This document shows, one piece after another, positions 1-6,954 of a stretch of 17,967 nt of DNA. Source of the stretch: CAYUAI01 sp964442745 (GTDB lineage Bacteria > Pseudomonadota > Gammaproteobacteria > S012-40); the NCBI GenBank assembly GCA_964442745.1, contig CAYUAI010000079.1, positions 1-17,967 on the forward strand, written 5' to 3'. Under the pieces are notes generated by a model. It searched no databases and was not told the origin of the DNA. It was given only the letters and a program-made list of their open reading frames with translations. Numbering within the stretch: position 1 is the stretch's first letter; every line of letters begins with the position of its first letter. Both the position numbers and the translations under genes were made by a program.

Positions 1-70
1 TTGTACATTAACAAAATAAGAATATATTTTTTTGTATTCTTGTTTTCGTTTTTATATAACGTGTATTGGC

Positions 71-322
71 TCAGAAAAACTTCCTGTACGAATCAGAGAA
101 TAGGCCGTTTTCATCGGCTAAGTCATTTAAGGTTTTGAGCGCTTCTTTATTTTCTTTTAGCCAAATTTCTCGAGCCACTTTATTCACTTGCAGTGCTAAA
201 GCATGTTCTAATGTTACAGATAAGTTTATTTTCAAACCACGAGCTTTGTACAGTAAATCACTATTTATGCTTAGATTTACTGATTTTTTTGGAGCGAATT
301 TTGTTCAAGTAATGAGGTTCAT
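71..322 (-). pseudogene. ccdA: CcdA-family antitoxin with a premature stop
   Basis: Read on the minus strand, the frame gives a protein of CcdA type. The N-terminal part contains APKKSVNLSINSDLL, the ribbon-helix-helix region that binds operator DNA. The C-terminal part ends LADENGLFSDSYRKFF, the tail that in CcdA proteins wraps the CcdB gyrase poison. The whole would be about 83 residues, normal for the family. The only in-frame ATG (320-322) is followed after four codons by TGA at 305-307, and between that stop and the conserved region there is no ATG, GTG or TTG. The gene is therefore probably dead, unless a rare start codon is used. A ccdB gene would be expected immediately downstream, to the left. 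The 70 bases up to the window edge show only AT-rich sequence and one possible ATG at 6-8. Family call is firm; loss of function is inferred. Confidence 0.72.
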
Positions 323-407
323 CAAGTACGATACTCTCATCCGCGTCCGCTAATCGCTGATGTTATTGCTGGAAATAATATTGAACTATTGAACATTTTT
401 ACCCAAA

Positions 408-425
408 TATATATTCCAATATATA
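408..425. promoter_or_regulatory. AT-only perfect palindrome upstream of the barrel protein gene
   Basis: TATATATT-CC-AATATATA is an 8-bp inverted repeat with a 2-bp centre, 34 bp upstream of the ATG at 460. Its position fits an operator or promoter element, but such simple AT sequence can also occur by chance. The rest of 354-459 shows nothing else recognisable. Confidence 0.25.
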
Positions 426-459
426 AAATATTAGAAAAAAAATTTACGTAATTATCATT

Positions 460-1389
460 ATGCGAAAAAAAAGGTACCGATTATTCATTATTTCATGTTT
501 TGTTATTAGTTTCATCTGTGTTGCTTTTCAAAATACTTTAGCTGGCAGTCTGGATTCATTTGAACAGAGCATAGAAAAAGATAACGCTAAAGACCAAGAA
601 TATTCGAGCAGAAATTCGTCAAGTATAAGTAGTGAGCAATGCGAGAGTGATTCACCCCCATTTAAATGTATTGGTTACTTTATGCTAAAAACGGTTGTAA
701 GTGGATTATTTGATGGCTTTTTCAATGAATTACTTGCTGGTGGACTGGAAAGTGTTGCAAGAGTCAATACATCAATAAATATTAAAATAAACAAAGAGTT
801 GATTGATAAATACGTCGCTTTACATATTGATGATCAAACAGAAGAAACGAAACTTAAATACGAAATACACTTAAGGGAGCTGGGTGATCCACAACTACCT
901 TATGCGCGTCTTGATGGGAGTTATCAGTACATAAGCTCAAATGTTAGTGCTAACGATTATCGTTTAGCATTGGGGTATGGTCCATTCGCATTTAAAGTTA
1001 ATCAAACACAGTATACCGAATTATCCCCTAAAGATTCGCTTGATTTGACCCGGCTGTACATAACATATCGAATGTCAAGTGGGGCAACTCAAATTGATAT
1101 TGGAATGGGTAGATTGGTGATTGATGGCAATGATCGATCTAAGCTATTCTATAGCACGTTGCCTATTAGATTTCATGTCAAGAGTCTTATCAGCACGAAA
1201 CTTTGGCCGGCATGGTTAAGTAATACCGGAATAGAGTTTAAGCCCGCCTGGTCAGGTAACATTAGCGATTATGATCTTGGTTTATTTTATCACTTTAAAT
1301 TTGCATCAGTGAAAGCAGGCTATCGATGGCTATCAACAGACACACAATCGCTAAGTGGGCCTTATGCAGGAATCACAGTATTTTACTAA
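460..1389 (+). CDS. Exported outer-membrane beta-barrel-like protein of unknown function
   Basis: 309 residues. A basic start and hydrophobic stretch form a signal peptide with a likely cut after TLA at residue 28. The next 100 residues are polar, with a two-cysteine segment (CESDSPPFKC), then a short hydrophobic stretch. From about residue 148 on, the protein shows alternating polar and hydrophobic strands ending in aromatic pairs (LPYARLDGSYQYI, YRLALGYGPFAFKV, LYITYRM, SVKAGYRW), and the last residues are GITVFY. A C-terminal aromatic residue is the usual signal for BAM-mediated insertion in the outer membrane. The pattern resembles uncharacterised barrel proteins of about 10 strands in other gammaproteobacteria. 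No strong Shine-Dalgarno sequence precedes the ATG, so the start is chosen from the signal peptide. It is the only intact gene in its neighbourhood of fragments. Substrate or role cannot be told. Confidence 0.75.
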   Translation: MRKKRYRLFIISCFVISFICVAFQNTLAGSLDSFEQSIEKDNAKDQEYSSRNSSSISSEQCESDSPPFKCIGYFMLKTVVSGLFDGFFNELLAGGLESVARVNTSINIKINKELIDKYVALHIDDQTEETKLKYEIHLRELGDPQLPYARLDGSYQYISSNVSANDYRLALGYGPFAFKVNQTQYTELSPKDSLDLTRLYITYRMSSGATQIDIGMGRLVIDGNDRSKLFYSTLPIRFHVKSLISTKLWPAWLSNTGIEFKPAWSGNISDYDLGLFYHFKFASVKAGYRWLSTDTQSLSGPYAGITVFY

Positions 1390-1439
1390 AAAGTTCACAA
1401 TATCCTCTTCACTGATGCTAGCTGCATCATAAAACAAAG

Positions 1440-1631
1440 ATGCCGAGAATTGATCAAATAAAAACATTGGATTTTGTGGCGTCGGATTTGAAGTGGCTCG
1501 ATGTTGGTATAGGCACCAGTCAATTAATAGAAAAATTAGAACGTAAAAATATTCCGATCGAGATTCATGGTGTTGATGTATCAAAAAAATTCGAATTGAC
1601 GCACGCTAAAATCGAAAGAATTTTTTGGTGA
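1440..1631 (+). pseudogene. Fragment of a class I SAM-dependent methyltransferase
   Basis: A 63-residue open frame contains KWLDVGIGTSQLIEKL followed about 15 residues later by IEIHGVDVS. This is motif I (glycine-rich SAM-binding loop) plus the acidic end of strand beta-2 in Rossmann-type methyltransferases. The frame stops just after the first third of the domain, so the substrate-binding and later SAM motifs are absent. A complete enzyme would need at least 180-200 residues. A TAG lies seven codons upstream of the first ATG and there is no clear ribosome site. It is best read as a leftover N-terminal piece. Which methyltransferase it came from cannot be decided. Confidence 0.5.
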
Positions 1632-1658
1632 TAGGGGTGATTAAATTTCATCACTTAT

Positions 1659-1911
1659 CCACAAGATCCACGGCTTTTTGCCAGTTGGCGTAAGAAGACT
1701 CACTCTTGCTTTCCTAGGGTGGCAATGACATCTAAATGTATCCAACCGCGTTCGTATCGACTTAACATTTCATCTAAAAAACTGAGCGATACCATTCGCT
1801 TGCCAACAAATCGCTTTGAAGAATGATATATCCTCAGGAACATTTATTGTCTTATTTAATTCTGGCATAGTGGTACTCAATAAGGTTATTGACATATTCT
1901 GTCAATGTGCT
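1659..1911 (-). pseudogene. Decayed minus-strand coding debris, possibly an IS6-type transposase tail
   Basis: On the minus strand around 1855-1902 a short frame reads TEYVNNLIEYHYARIK before a TAA. It resembles the NN-x-x-E-x-x-H-x-x-x-K segment around the catalytic glutamate in IS6/IS240-type DDE transposases, but it is too short to be sure. Immediately after, at 1700-1843, a 47-codon frame contains SLSFLDEMLSRYERGWIHLD and stops at 1700-1702. A one-base shift would continue it as SSYANWQKAVDLVDK. The two pieces do not need to come from the same gene. Nothing here looks functional. This accounts for the gene-free stretch 1632-1942. Confidence 0.3.
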
Positions 1912-1942
1912 AAAAACGTGTTACGACTAAGGACTGGCAGTC

Positions 1943-2221
1943 TTGACGAGTCGGGCTACGCTAAGTATTTCAGCGGAAAGCCTGTTTAACTTTAACATGA
2001 ATGGTTTTGAAAACCGTCTTGTACAACATGAAATGGATCACCTGGACGGCCTGTTGTTTTTAGACCGTCTGGTCAGTCGCCCAGTGATTTTTTACGGCGC
2101 AAAGCTAGGGAAGTTATTCTATGCCCATTCCTTACCAACAACTCACGACGGACGGGTGGCAACCCCACCCGAATCGCTAACACATCACAAGGTGTACCAT
2201 GCAAAACCGCACCAGCATTAG
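1943..2221 (+). pseudogene. def: C-terminal fragment of a peptide deformylase
   Basis: The frame contains GFENRLVQHEMDHLDGLLFLD. QHEMDHLDG is motif 3 of peptide deformylase, whose two histidines bind the catalytic metal and whose glutamate is the general base. Upstream motifs 1 (GxGLAAxQ) and 2 (EGCLS) are missing, so roughly the first 120-130 residues of the enzyme are gone and no activity is possible. The deformylase-like part covers about 1985-2085. The open frame then continues antisense to the neighbouring universal stress gene down to 2221, which is accidental coding. The nominal start is a TTG without a ribosome site. Housekeeping deformylase must be encoded elsewhere. Confidence 0.62.
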
Positions 2222-2594
2222 ACCCTAACAACAAGGCCACACCATGCCGACCATGGGTACCAATAATAATGAGGTCTGCTTGTTGTTCTGCCGCTAAGTC
2301 TAATATTTCTCTTTTGATGGAACCCATTTTAACAAAGCAGTCAATATCTTGCTGGCTCGCCTCAGCTTTTAACAGCGTTAAAAATTTTTCTGCCCGGTCC
2401 ACCAAGCTAATATCAATGTCTTGTGGAATGCTAGCGACTAAGTCATAGCCCACATCAACCACCAAAGGCTGTACTACGTGAACTAAATTTAATTCCGCCG
2501 TAAATTTCTCAGCAAATTCACTGGCGCGTTGCAGCAAATATTTAGCCTCTCCCGATAAATCGACGGCCACTAAAATTTTTTGGTAGATACTCAT
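2073..2594 (-). CDS. Universal stress protein, UspA type, with an unusual C-terminal tail
   Basis: 173 residues from the ATG at 2592-2594 (start MSIYQKILVAVDLS). An earlier ATG at 2609 is possible, but a GGGGG ribosome site sits between the two and fits the downstream start. The single Usp domain is complete: the first strand KILVAVDLS, the middle region with ADLIIIGTHGRHG, and the closing GSNAGAVLHGTPCDVLAIRVG. Usp proteins are cytoplasmic stress and growth-arrest proteins that dimerise; members with GxxG-(8/9)-GS loops may bind nucleotide. The domain normally ends right after the last strand at about 144 residues. Here some 29 extra residues rich in Arg and Leu follow, ending at 2073, and their DNA runs antisense into the deformylase remnant. 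The tail therefore looks acquired when the original stop was lost. Function of the core is likely retained. Confidence 0.85.
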   Translation of the reverse strand: MSIYQKILVAVDLSGEAKYLLQRASEFAEKFTAELNLVHVVQPLVVDVGYDLVASIPQDIDISLVDRAEKFLTLLKAEASQQDIDCFVKMGSIKREILDLAAEQQADLIIIGTHGRHGVALLLGSNAGAVLHGTPCDVLAIRVGLPPVRRELLVRNGHRITSLALRRKKSLGD

Positions 2595-2705
2595 CACGAC
2601 CCCCGGCATATTGTATACTTGAGAAAATACAAGACAGCATAAACTTATTCATAACAAACAACTATCATCATACCATTTATTTGGTTCATTGAATAATCGG
2701 TTAGA

Positions 2706-2936
2706 ATGAATACAGATACATTAAAATTGCGTCGTGTTGGCATTGATACTTATCATGAAAATGTCGAGTATCTCCATCGTAACGGTGAAATATACCGCGT
2801 TGAAGATTTTCAAGCCCTATCGAAAATCAATATCTGCATTGATAACAAACGTATACTCACGGTACTTAATGTGGTCACTGATAATTCAATTATATCACCT
2901 GATGGACTGGGTTTATCCCTGCAGTTCAACCTCTAG
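2706..2936 (+). pseudogene. N-terminal stub of a thymidine (AMP-type) phosphorylase
   Basis: 76 codons beginning MNTDTLKLRRVGIDTYHENV and including ILTVLNVVTDNSIISPDGLG. This is the small N-terminal domain of the long thymidine phosphorylase family found in Legionella and archaea (about 500 residues), which recurs as LKxRRxGIDTYxExVxYM and ATLNxVxxxxxxxxExGLS. The catalytic glycosyltransferase domains are absent: the frame ends at TAG 2934-2936 and no matching sequence is recognisable in the next 300 bases. The enzyme would cleave thymidine or related nucleosides with phosphate. It is divergent from the stress protein gene, with 110 bp between them. Family call by pattern memory; truncation seen directly. 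Confidence 0.6.
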
Positions 2937-3263
2937 CTATCGAATGCATCCAGGCTGTTTCAATACATGCCTGATTAAGGATAAAGTTTCATCTGATGTA
3001 AGTTTAAACTGTTTTCAAAGGAAAATTTATTTTATGCCGCTTTTTTACAAGAAAGATCATTAAAAAATATCTCCTCATCTTCATTTTGTCCATGTCGTGT
3101 GGATTAAACGTAGCGAATCCACTCCGCTATGAGTGAACATCATCCTGTTTCAATCGGGCATTGAAATGAGGAGAATACCCGAGTGTATTGATCTGTTTTC
3201 GAGTCGTATTCACAAAAAAATTGTTGTAACCATTTTTCACAATTGTAATTCATTGTTTTAACG
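2937..3263. other. Gene-free stretch after the phosphorylase stub
   Basis: This interval has no frame with convincing protein character on either strand. It probably held the rest of the phosphorylase gene or is decayed spacer. Its last 100 bases are AT-rich and could carry a promoter for the small downstream frames, but no clear -35/-10 pair stands out. Confidence 0.4.
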
Positions 3264-3318
3264 ATGTTAATAAACATTCGTCGACTTTGGCAACTTATAA
3301 CACTTTCGTCTTTCATAT

Positions 3319-3585
3319 TTGTTTCTACTTTGCTGGGTATTTATTTTCGCTCTAATTCAAGTAAACCTATTTTTACTTCTGCATGCTGCATTTCTAGCTT
3401 TATTTTTTTCCTTTTCTTTAAAATCGGCTAATGGGTATCAATTGATTAAAAAAATAGTGTTGCCCAATGCACCTGATCCCGAACCGGTTTCGCCCAGAAA
3501 ACATTATCGCCCCTCCAATTCAACCGGGGACATTCGCTACTCGATGTTGTCCAGTGCCGTTATGGGGTATCGAGAAGATGGATAA
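3319..3585 (+). CDS. Possible small membrane protein, start and frame uncertain
   Basis: The open frame begins at a TTG and encodes one long hydrophobic stretch (about residues 1-33), a basic hinge (SANGYQLIKK) and a proline-rich polar tail (LPNAPDPEPVSPRK). The product resembles no family I know. A competing frame starts at an ATG at 3264, is also hydrophobic (MLINIRRLWQLITLSSFIF) and stops at 3444-3446. The true gene may start there and reach the polar tail through a frameshift. No ribosome site marks either start. The stop TAA overlaps the start of the next small frame (ATGGATAA), which suggests coupling. Existence of some gene here is supported by the downstream palindromic end signal; the exact product is doubtful. 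Confidence 0.35.
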   Translation: MFLLCWVFIFALIQVNLFLLLHAAFLALFFSFSLKSANGYQLIKKIVLPNAPDPEPVSPRKHYRPSNSTGDIRYSMLSSAVMGYREDG

Positions 3586-3691
3586 AGAAGATCAACATGC
3601 ACGTTTTGAAAATTATAGAGATATGTCAGAGCAGACCCGAAATGCTTTTAAGGCGATGTTGTTGGGAAGCCACTACCCTAAATACCATTGA
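3578..3691 (+). CDS. 37-residue polar peptide overlapping the preceding frame
   Basis: ATG at 3578 lies inside the last codons of the preceding frame. The product starts MDKEDQHARFENYRDMSEQ and ends HYPKYH. It is charged, helical in its first half and has no membrane segment. Two readings are possible: a separate peptide translated by coupling, or the true C-terminus of the preceding gene after a one-base frameshift. Its stop codon TGA (3689-3691) lies inside the left arm of a perfect palindrome shared with the convergent gene, which favours a genuine gene end. No family recognised. Confidence 0.4.
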   Translation: MDKEDQHARFENYRDMSEQTRNAFKAMLLGSHYPKYH

Positions 3692-3723
3692 CTGAGGAAC
3701 ATGCACGTTCCTCAGTCAATGGT
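3684..3723. terminator. 17-bp perfect palindrome at the meeting point of two convergent genes
   Basis: ACCATTGACTGAGGAAC is followed by the 6-base loop ATGCAC and then by its exact reverse complement. The left arm holds the stop of the plus-strand peptide and the right arm the stop of the minus-strand vWA-like gene, so both genes end in the same bases. It would form a very stable hairpin in either transcript. There is no T-run on either side, so it is not a classical intrinsic terminator. It could act as an mRNA 3'-end stabiliser or a bidirectional transcription block. Confidence 0.65.
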
Positions 3724-4536
3724 GGTAATCAACAACCCCGGACTGCCTATGGCTTTAATTCGTCCATTGCCTTCCACAAAATACCGTTCCCAAAATTGAT
3801 ACAATGATTTTGTCGTGCTCATGGTGATATAGTCTTTCGGGTCCGTCGCTAAGCCTAATCCAACCATATAAATATTCGCGCTCTTCCAATTAGCAATCAG
3901 TCCTTGACGGCGCACTTTAGCAATTAATTTTCGGGCATTAATTGTGTTGATTTTTCCTTTTTTGTAAAAACTCATTAAACTGCTATTTTCCATACCATCC
4001 GATATCAGCAGTATATTTTGCGTTTTCGCTTCGTCGGCCAATACCACTAATTTAGCTAATTGTTTCAGCGAATTCAGTAAATCAGTTTTGGGGATTTCTG
4101 AGTTAATACCGCTTAACGCGGACGCTAAGCTCTTTCGGAAGGCTTGCCCAAAGGATTCTTGTTGTGCGGTAAGGCATTCTCTCAGCACTCTTTTATCCCG
4201 CCATCGCAATTGAAACAAATAAGCATCGCCTGGTTTTTTTTCTACGACCTTAGAAAAAATCAACTCCGGCTGCAAATCACGAAAATTCGCTGAAAAACGG
4301 ACAATCTTTGCTAAGTCACCCGGCTGCCCCCAATGAGTCACCAGTCGACTCACTTGATCACGCATTTTTTCAGTTAACGGGGTCGTTTGGTCAACAAAAA
4401 TATATAACGCACGATCAATATCCGACTTGAATGGTTTGCCATAATTAATGGGATCATAACAACTCGCGAACACCACGCCAGAAGATAACAACAGCATCAT
4501 CCCCACCCAGATGCAATCATACATCCAGTCAGTCAT
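3712..4536 (-). CDS. Secreted vWA-like protein divergent from flgP
   Basis: 274 residues from the ATG at 4536, preceded by GGGGAAAATA. An upstream ATG at 4596 would add 20 residues. The chosen start places a signal peptide at the N-terminus (hydrophobic VGMMLLLSSGVVFA, then SC). A von Willebrand A-like domain follows: first strand ALYIFVDQTTPLT, later NILLISDGMENSSLMSFY and a strand IYMVGLGL. The metal site is degenerate: the usual DxSxS is DQTTP, though the distal SDG aspartate is present. The SDGMENSSxxSFY signature matches a family of uncharacterised bacterial vWA proteins. It lies back to back with flgP-flgT, both sides carry FliA-type promoter matches, and so a role in motility or the cell-envelope side of the flagellum is inferred. 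Export to the periplasm is likely; whether Cys at the signal end is lipidated is unclear because the lipobox is poor. Confidence 0.72.
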   Translation of the reverse strand: MTDWMYDCIWVGMMLLLSSGVVFASCYDPINYGKPFKSDIDRALYIFVDQTTPLTEKMRDQVSRLVTHWGQPGDLAKIVRFSANFRDLQPELIFSKVVEKKPGDAYLFQLRWRDKRVLRECLTAQQESFGQAFRKSLASALSGINSEIPKTDLLNSLKQLAKLVVLADEAKTQNILLISDGMENSSLMSFYKKGKINTINARKLIAKVRRQGLIANWKSANIYMVGLGLATDPKDYITMSTTKSLYQFWERYFVEGNGRIKAIGSPGLLITTID

Positions 4537-4629
4537 TATTTTCCCCGAAGCAAACCCCGGCCACTTTCGAAAATTTATTCCGTCATTATCCACCATTACC
4601 GCGACAACCCATCGTAAGTATTTTTTATT

Positions 4630-4656
4630 TCATCGGTTTACCATTAAAATACTTAA
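4630..4656 (-). promoter_or_regulatory. Candidate sigma-28 (FliA) promoter for the vWA-like gene
   Basis: On the minus strand TTAA at 4656-4653 is separated by exactly 15 nt from ACCGATGA at 4637-4630. The FliA consensus is TAAA-N15-GCCGATAA, so there is one mismatch in the -35 core and two in the -10. Transcription would begin some 25-90 nt upstream of the two possible starts. It faces away from the stronger match at 4734-4760. Confidence 0.45.
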
Positions 4657-4733
4657 CCTCGCCAGCACTCATCAATACTTGATAAAAAACAATAAAATCA
4701 ATATAAATTAACAGCTTACCATGGATAGCTCAC

Positions 4734-4760
4734 TCAAGTAAAATTCAAGCTTGCCGATAC
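4734..4760 (+). promoter_or_regulatory. Candidate sigma-28 (FliA) promoter for flgP-flgT
   Basis: TCAA at 4734-4737, then exactly 15 nt, then GCCGATAC at 4753-4760. Compared with TAAA-N15-GCCGATAA there is one mismatch in each element. The -10 element is nearly perfect and lies 53 bp upstream of the flgP ATG. FliA control fits late flagellar or H-ring genes. Confidence 0.62.
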
Positions 4761-4813
4761 TAGCAAGGAGACTTATTTTTCCACGGATAATGCAGCTTGC
4801 ATTAGGAGTAATT

Positions 4814-5590
4814 ATGAAACAAAAGGCGATTTATTCGACGATATCAATGGCGCTTGCCAGTATATTACTGACAAGCTGCACACATTTTAATGTCGTGGGT
4901 GACACGCCAGAAGAATCGTTAACGAATGCGGAAGAGGCAAAATCCAACCCCGTTCTGGAAGCCAATGCCACCGCGCCAGCTGCCGGCGCATTACGCTCCG
5001 AGGCAATGCAGTCCCAAGAATGTACACCAGCTAATCCCAACTATAATAATGCGTTATTTATTAACCAAAATGGCATCAAACAAGAATCTGTCAAAATAAG
5101 AAGCACCGGTTATGGTGCGCCACCTAAAGCTTTTTTTCCTGAGCCTCAACGACGACTGATGGCAATGCGTGCATCAAAAATCGATGGTTACCGCAGTTTA
5201 GCCGAACGCGTCAACGGCATTCATATTTGGGGTGGTACCACCATTGGTGATATGGTGGTGGAAAAAGATCGGTATCGTATCTTTTTAGACACGCATATCC
5301 GTGGCGCACGGGTTCTCTCAGCTAATCCCATGGAAGACGGCACCTATGAAACCGTCATTGAGCTCAAAGTTGACCAAAATTTCTTACACCATGCCTTAGG
5401 TGGTACGAGTCAAAATACCCAAACCTTCAATAACCCTTGTCCTGACATAGCCCTGCAGGTCAACGGACAATATCAAACTCAGGTATTAACTCAACCCTCA
5501 CCAGAACAAGTTTTCTCTTCTCCTCGACATCGAACAGACACCCAACGCCCAAGCACCAACTCAAATAATTTTTACATCAATCGAGAATAA
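4814..5590 (+). CDS. flgP: FlgP-like LPP20-family outer-membrane lipoprotein
   Basis: 258 residues from the ATG at 4814, which has a clear TTAGGAG site 5 nt upstream. An upstream ATG at 4751 would place 21 residues before the signal peptide and overlap the promoter, so it is rejected. The signal peptide ends in the lipobox LTSC, making Cys22 the lipidated residue. The LPP20/FlgP domain spans roughly residues 90-215: RRLMAMRASKIDGYRSLAER, then GTTIGDMVVEKDRYRIFLDT, IRGARVL and DGTYETVIEL, which are the conserved blocks of the family. The last 50 residues are Gln/Pro/Ser-rich and look disordered. In Vibrio, FlgP is an outer-membrane lipoprotein that with FlgT forms the H-ring/basal disk around the L-ring. 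Here flgT follows after 42 bp on the same strand, supporting the same role. Confidence 0.85.
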   Translation: MKQKAIYSTISMALASILLTSCTHFNVVGDTPEESLTNAEEAKSNPVLEANATAPAAGALRSEAMQSQECTPANPNYNNALFINQNGIKQESVKIRSTGYGAPPKAFFPEPQRRLMAMRASKIDGYRSLAERVNGIHIWGGTTIGDMVVEKDRYRIFLDTHIRGARVLSANPMEDGTYETVIELKVDQNFLHHALGGTSQNTQTFNNPCPDIALQVNGQYQTQVLTQPSPEQVFSSPRHRTDTQRPSTNSNNFYINRE

Positions 5591-5632
5591 AAATTGCAAG
5601 AGGCATAACCCTACACTTGAAAGAGTACAGCT

Positions 5633-6781
5633 ATGCTAATTTTGCAAAAAATCCGTGTCCTATTGATATTATGTGCAATCTACCTACCCAACCCTGTTTT
5701 CGCTGAGAAATTCATCGAAGCCGTTGGCTCAGCAGCCATTATCGACGATGCGATGATGATGGCCAAACAAAATGCCATCAAAAATGCCATGCAGCAAGCC
5801 ATGATCCAGTCGGAAGCAAAAGTTGATACAACAGCGTTAGTTTCCTCCAATGTATTAGTTGTCGAAAGCTCTCGGGTCAATGCCGCCGGTACCGTAGAAA
5901 ATGTCAAAATACTCGATGAATGGATCAACGACGGCGTATTTTTTGTCAGAATTCGTGCCCAAGTACCTGAAGACAAACGTCGAGAACCTTCACCAGCTGC
6001 ACGTTACAAAAAAAAAATTGGGGTTATCCAGTTTGATGTGGTGAAACGCGAACAAATCCAGGATTTACCTCATATAGAACGTGAACTGCCAAAAGAATTA
6101 ATGCGTCGCTTAGAAACGACCAATCGCTTCATTGGCATCGACGCGACTCAATATTTACTTTCTAATCAAAATGGCGGCTTACCAAACAATGATTCAAAAA
6201 TCTATGTGAAAATTGCGGATAAGATTGGTGCACAAATCATTATCTCCGGCATCATACGCGATATGGGCGTACACCAGAAATGGTTTAGCGCCTACCGAAG
6301 AATCGAATTAGATTTATTACTTTACGACGGTCTATCTGGAGCAAAAATTGCCAGCCACAGGTATAGCGAAAATGTCGAAGATGGTGATTACTTTTCACTA
6401 AATACCACCCTGTTTAGCAACACCCTATTTAGCCATAGCCATTTTGGATTAGCACTGAGTCAAATCATCAATCGCCAAATCGAAATGATTGAACAAGACC
6501 TCAATCAAATCCCTTTTTCAGCACGGGTAGTGCAGAGTGATAAAAAAACGATAATACTGAATGCTGGCTCTCTATCACATATCCAAGTCGGTGACTCACT
6601 GATGACCTATCGACTCGATCCTGATCCCCTCTATTCCACCAATGAGCAACTATTAGGTTTCGTCGAAACACCCGTCGCCACCATTGATATCCACCAAGTA
6701 CAACCCCATTTTTCCATCGGTAAATTAGAAATTAAAAAAGCTGAATTATATCCAGGTGATATTGTACGGTTTGGATTTTAA
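5633..6781 (+). CDS. flgT: FlgT-like flagellar H-ring protein
   Basis: 382 residues with a cleavable signal peptide (NPVFA, cut near residue 24). The order of domains matches FlgT. The N-terminal domain at about 25-115 starts FIEAVGSAAIIDDAMMMAKQ, with an alanine-rich helix and a strand pattern like that of LPP20. The middle domain at about 125-285 begins KKKIGVIQFDVV and includes LMRRLETTNRFIGID and AQIIISGIIRDMG, resembling TolB-N/CsgG-like folds. The C-terminal SH3-like part is at about 300-382. FlgT is periplasmic and builds the H-ring that anchors stator units of fast-rotating polar flagella. A weak AAGAG ribosome site precedes the ATG. It follows flgP in one operon. A flgO partner is not in this window. 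Confidence 0.85.
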   Translation: MLILQKIRVLLILCAIYLPNPVFAEKFIEAVGSAAIIDDAMMMAKQNAIKNAMQQAMIQSEAKVDTTALVSSNVLVVESSRVNAAGTVENVKILDEWINDGVFFVRIRAQVPEDKRREPSPAARYKKKIGVIQFDVVKREQIQDLPHIERELPKELMRRLETTNRFIGIDATQYLLSNQNGGLPNNDSKIYVKIADKIGAQIIISGIIRDMGVHQKWFSAYRRIELDLLLYDGLSGAKIASHRYSENVEDGDYFSLNTTLFSNTLFSHSHFGLALSQIINRQIEMIEQDLNQIPFSARVVQSDKKTIILNAGSLSHIQVGDSLMTYRLDPDPLYSTNEQLLGFVETPVATIDIHQVQPHFSIGKLEIKKAELYPGDIVRFGF

Positions 6782-6954
6782 TTTAGAATGCATCCCTGCC
6801 CTGCGCCCCAACACCGCAGATTCAACGCTGAAGTGCAATTTTATTTTCATGAAAACCACATCACCCCATTCATCCACAAAAAAATATATGGCAAATACTC
6901 GTTAATTATACTAAGGTATTGCATCGAGGTATATGTCAGTATAGGGAGTAAAAA

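Noticed and set aside
1..60. AAAATAAGAATA/TATTCTTGTTTT inverted pair at the left edge
   Set aside because: Eleven of twelve bases pair, but the sequence is low-complexity and its gene context is cut off by the window edge, so no call is made.
66..353. Plus-strand 95-codon frame at the left end
   Set aside because: It is the antisense shadow of the CcdA-like sequence, which has clear family motifs on the minus strand.
260..358. Minus-strand frame reading ADADESIVLDEPHYLNKIRSK overlapping the CcdA start
   Set aside because: Only about 33 codons between stops, with no start and no family I could name; it may be accidental or the end of an unrelated gene.
1943..2221. Intact small deformylase-like protein
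   Set aside because: Two of three catalytic motifs are missing and the last 45 codons are antisense to the Usp gene.
4739..4760. TAAAATTC as the -35 box of the FliA promoter
   Set aside because: It looks closer to the consensus by letters, but only 6 nt separate it from GCCGATAC; the TCAA at 4734 has the correct 15-nt spacing.
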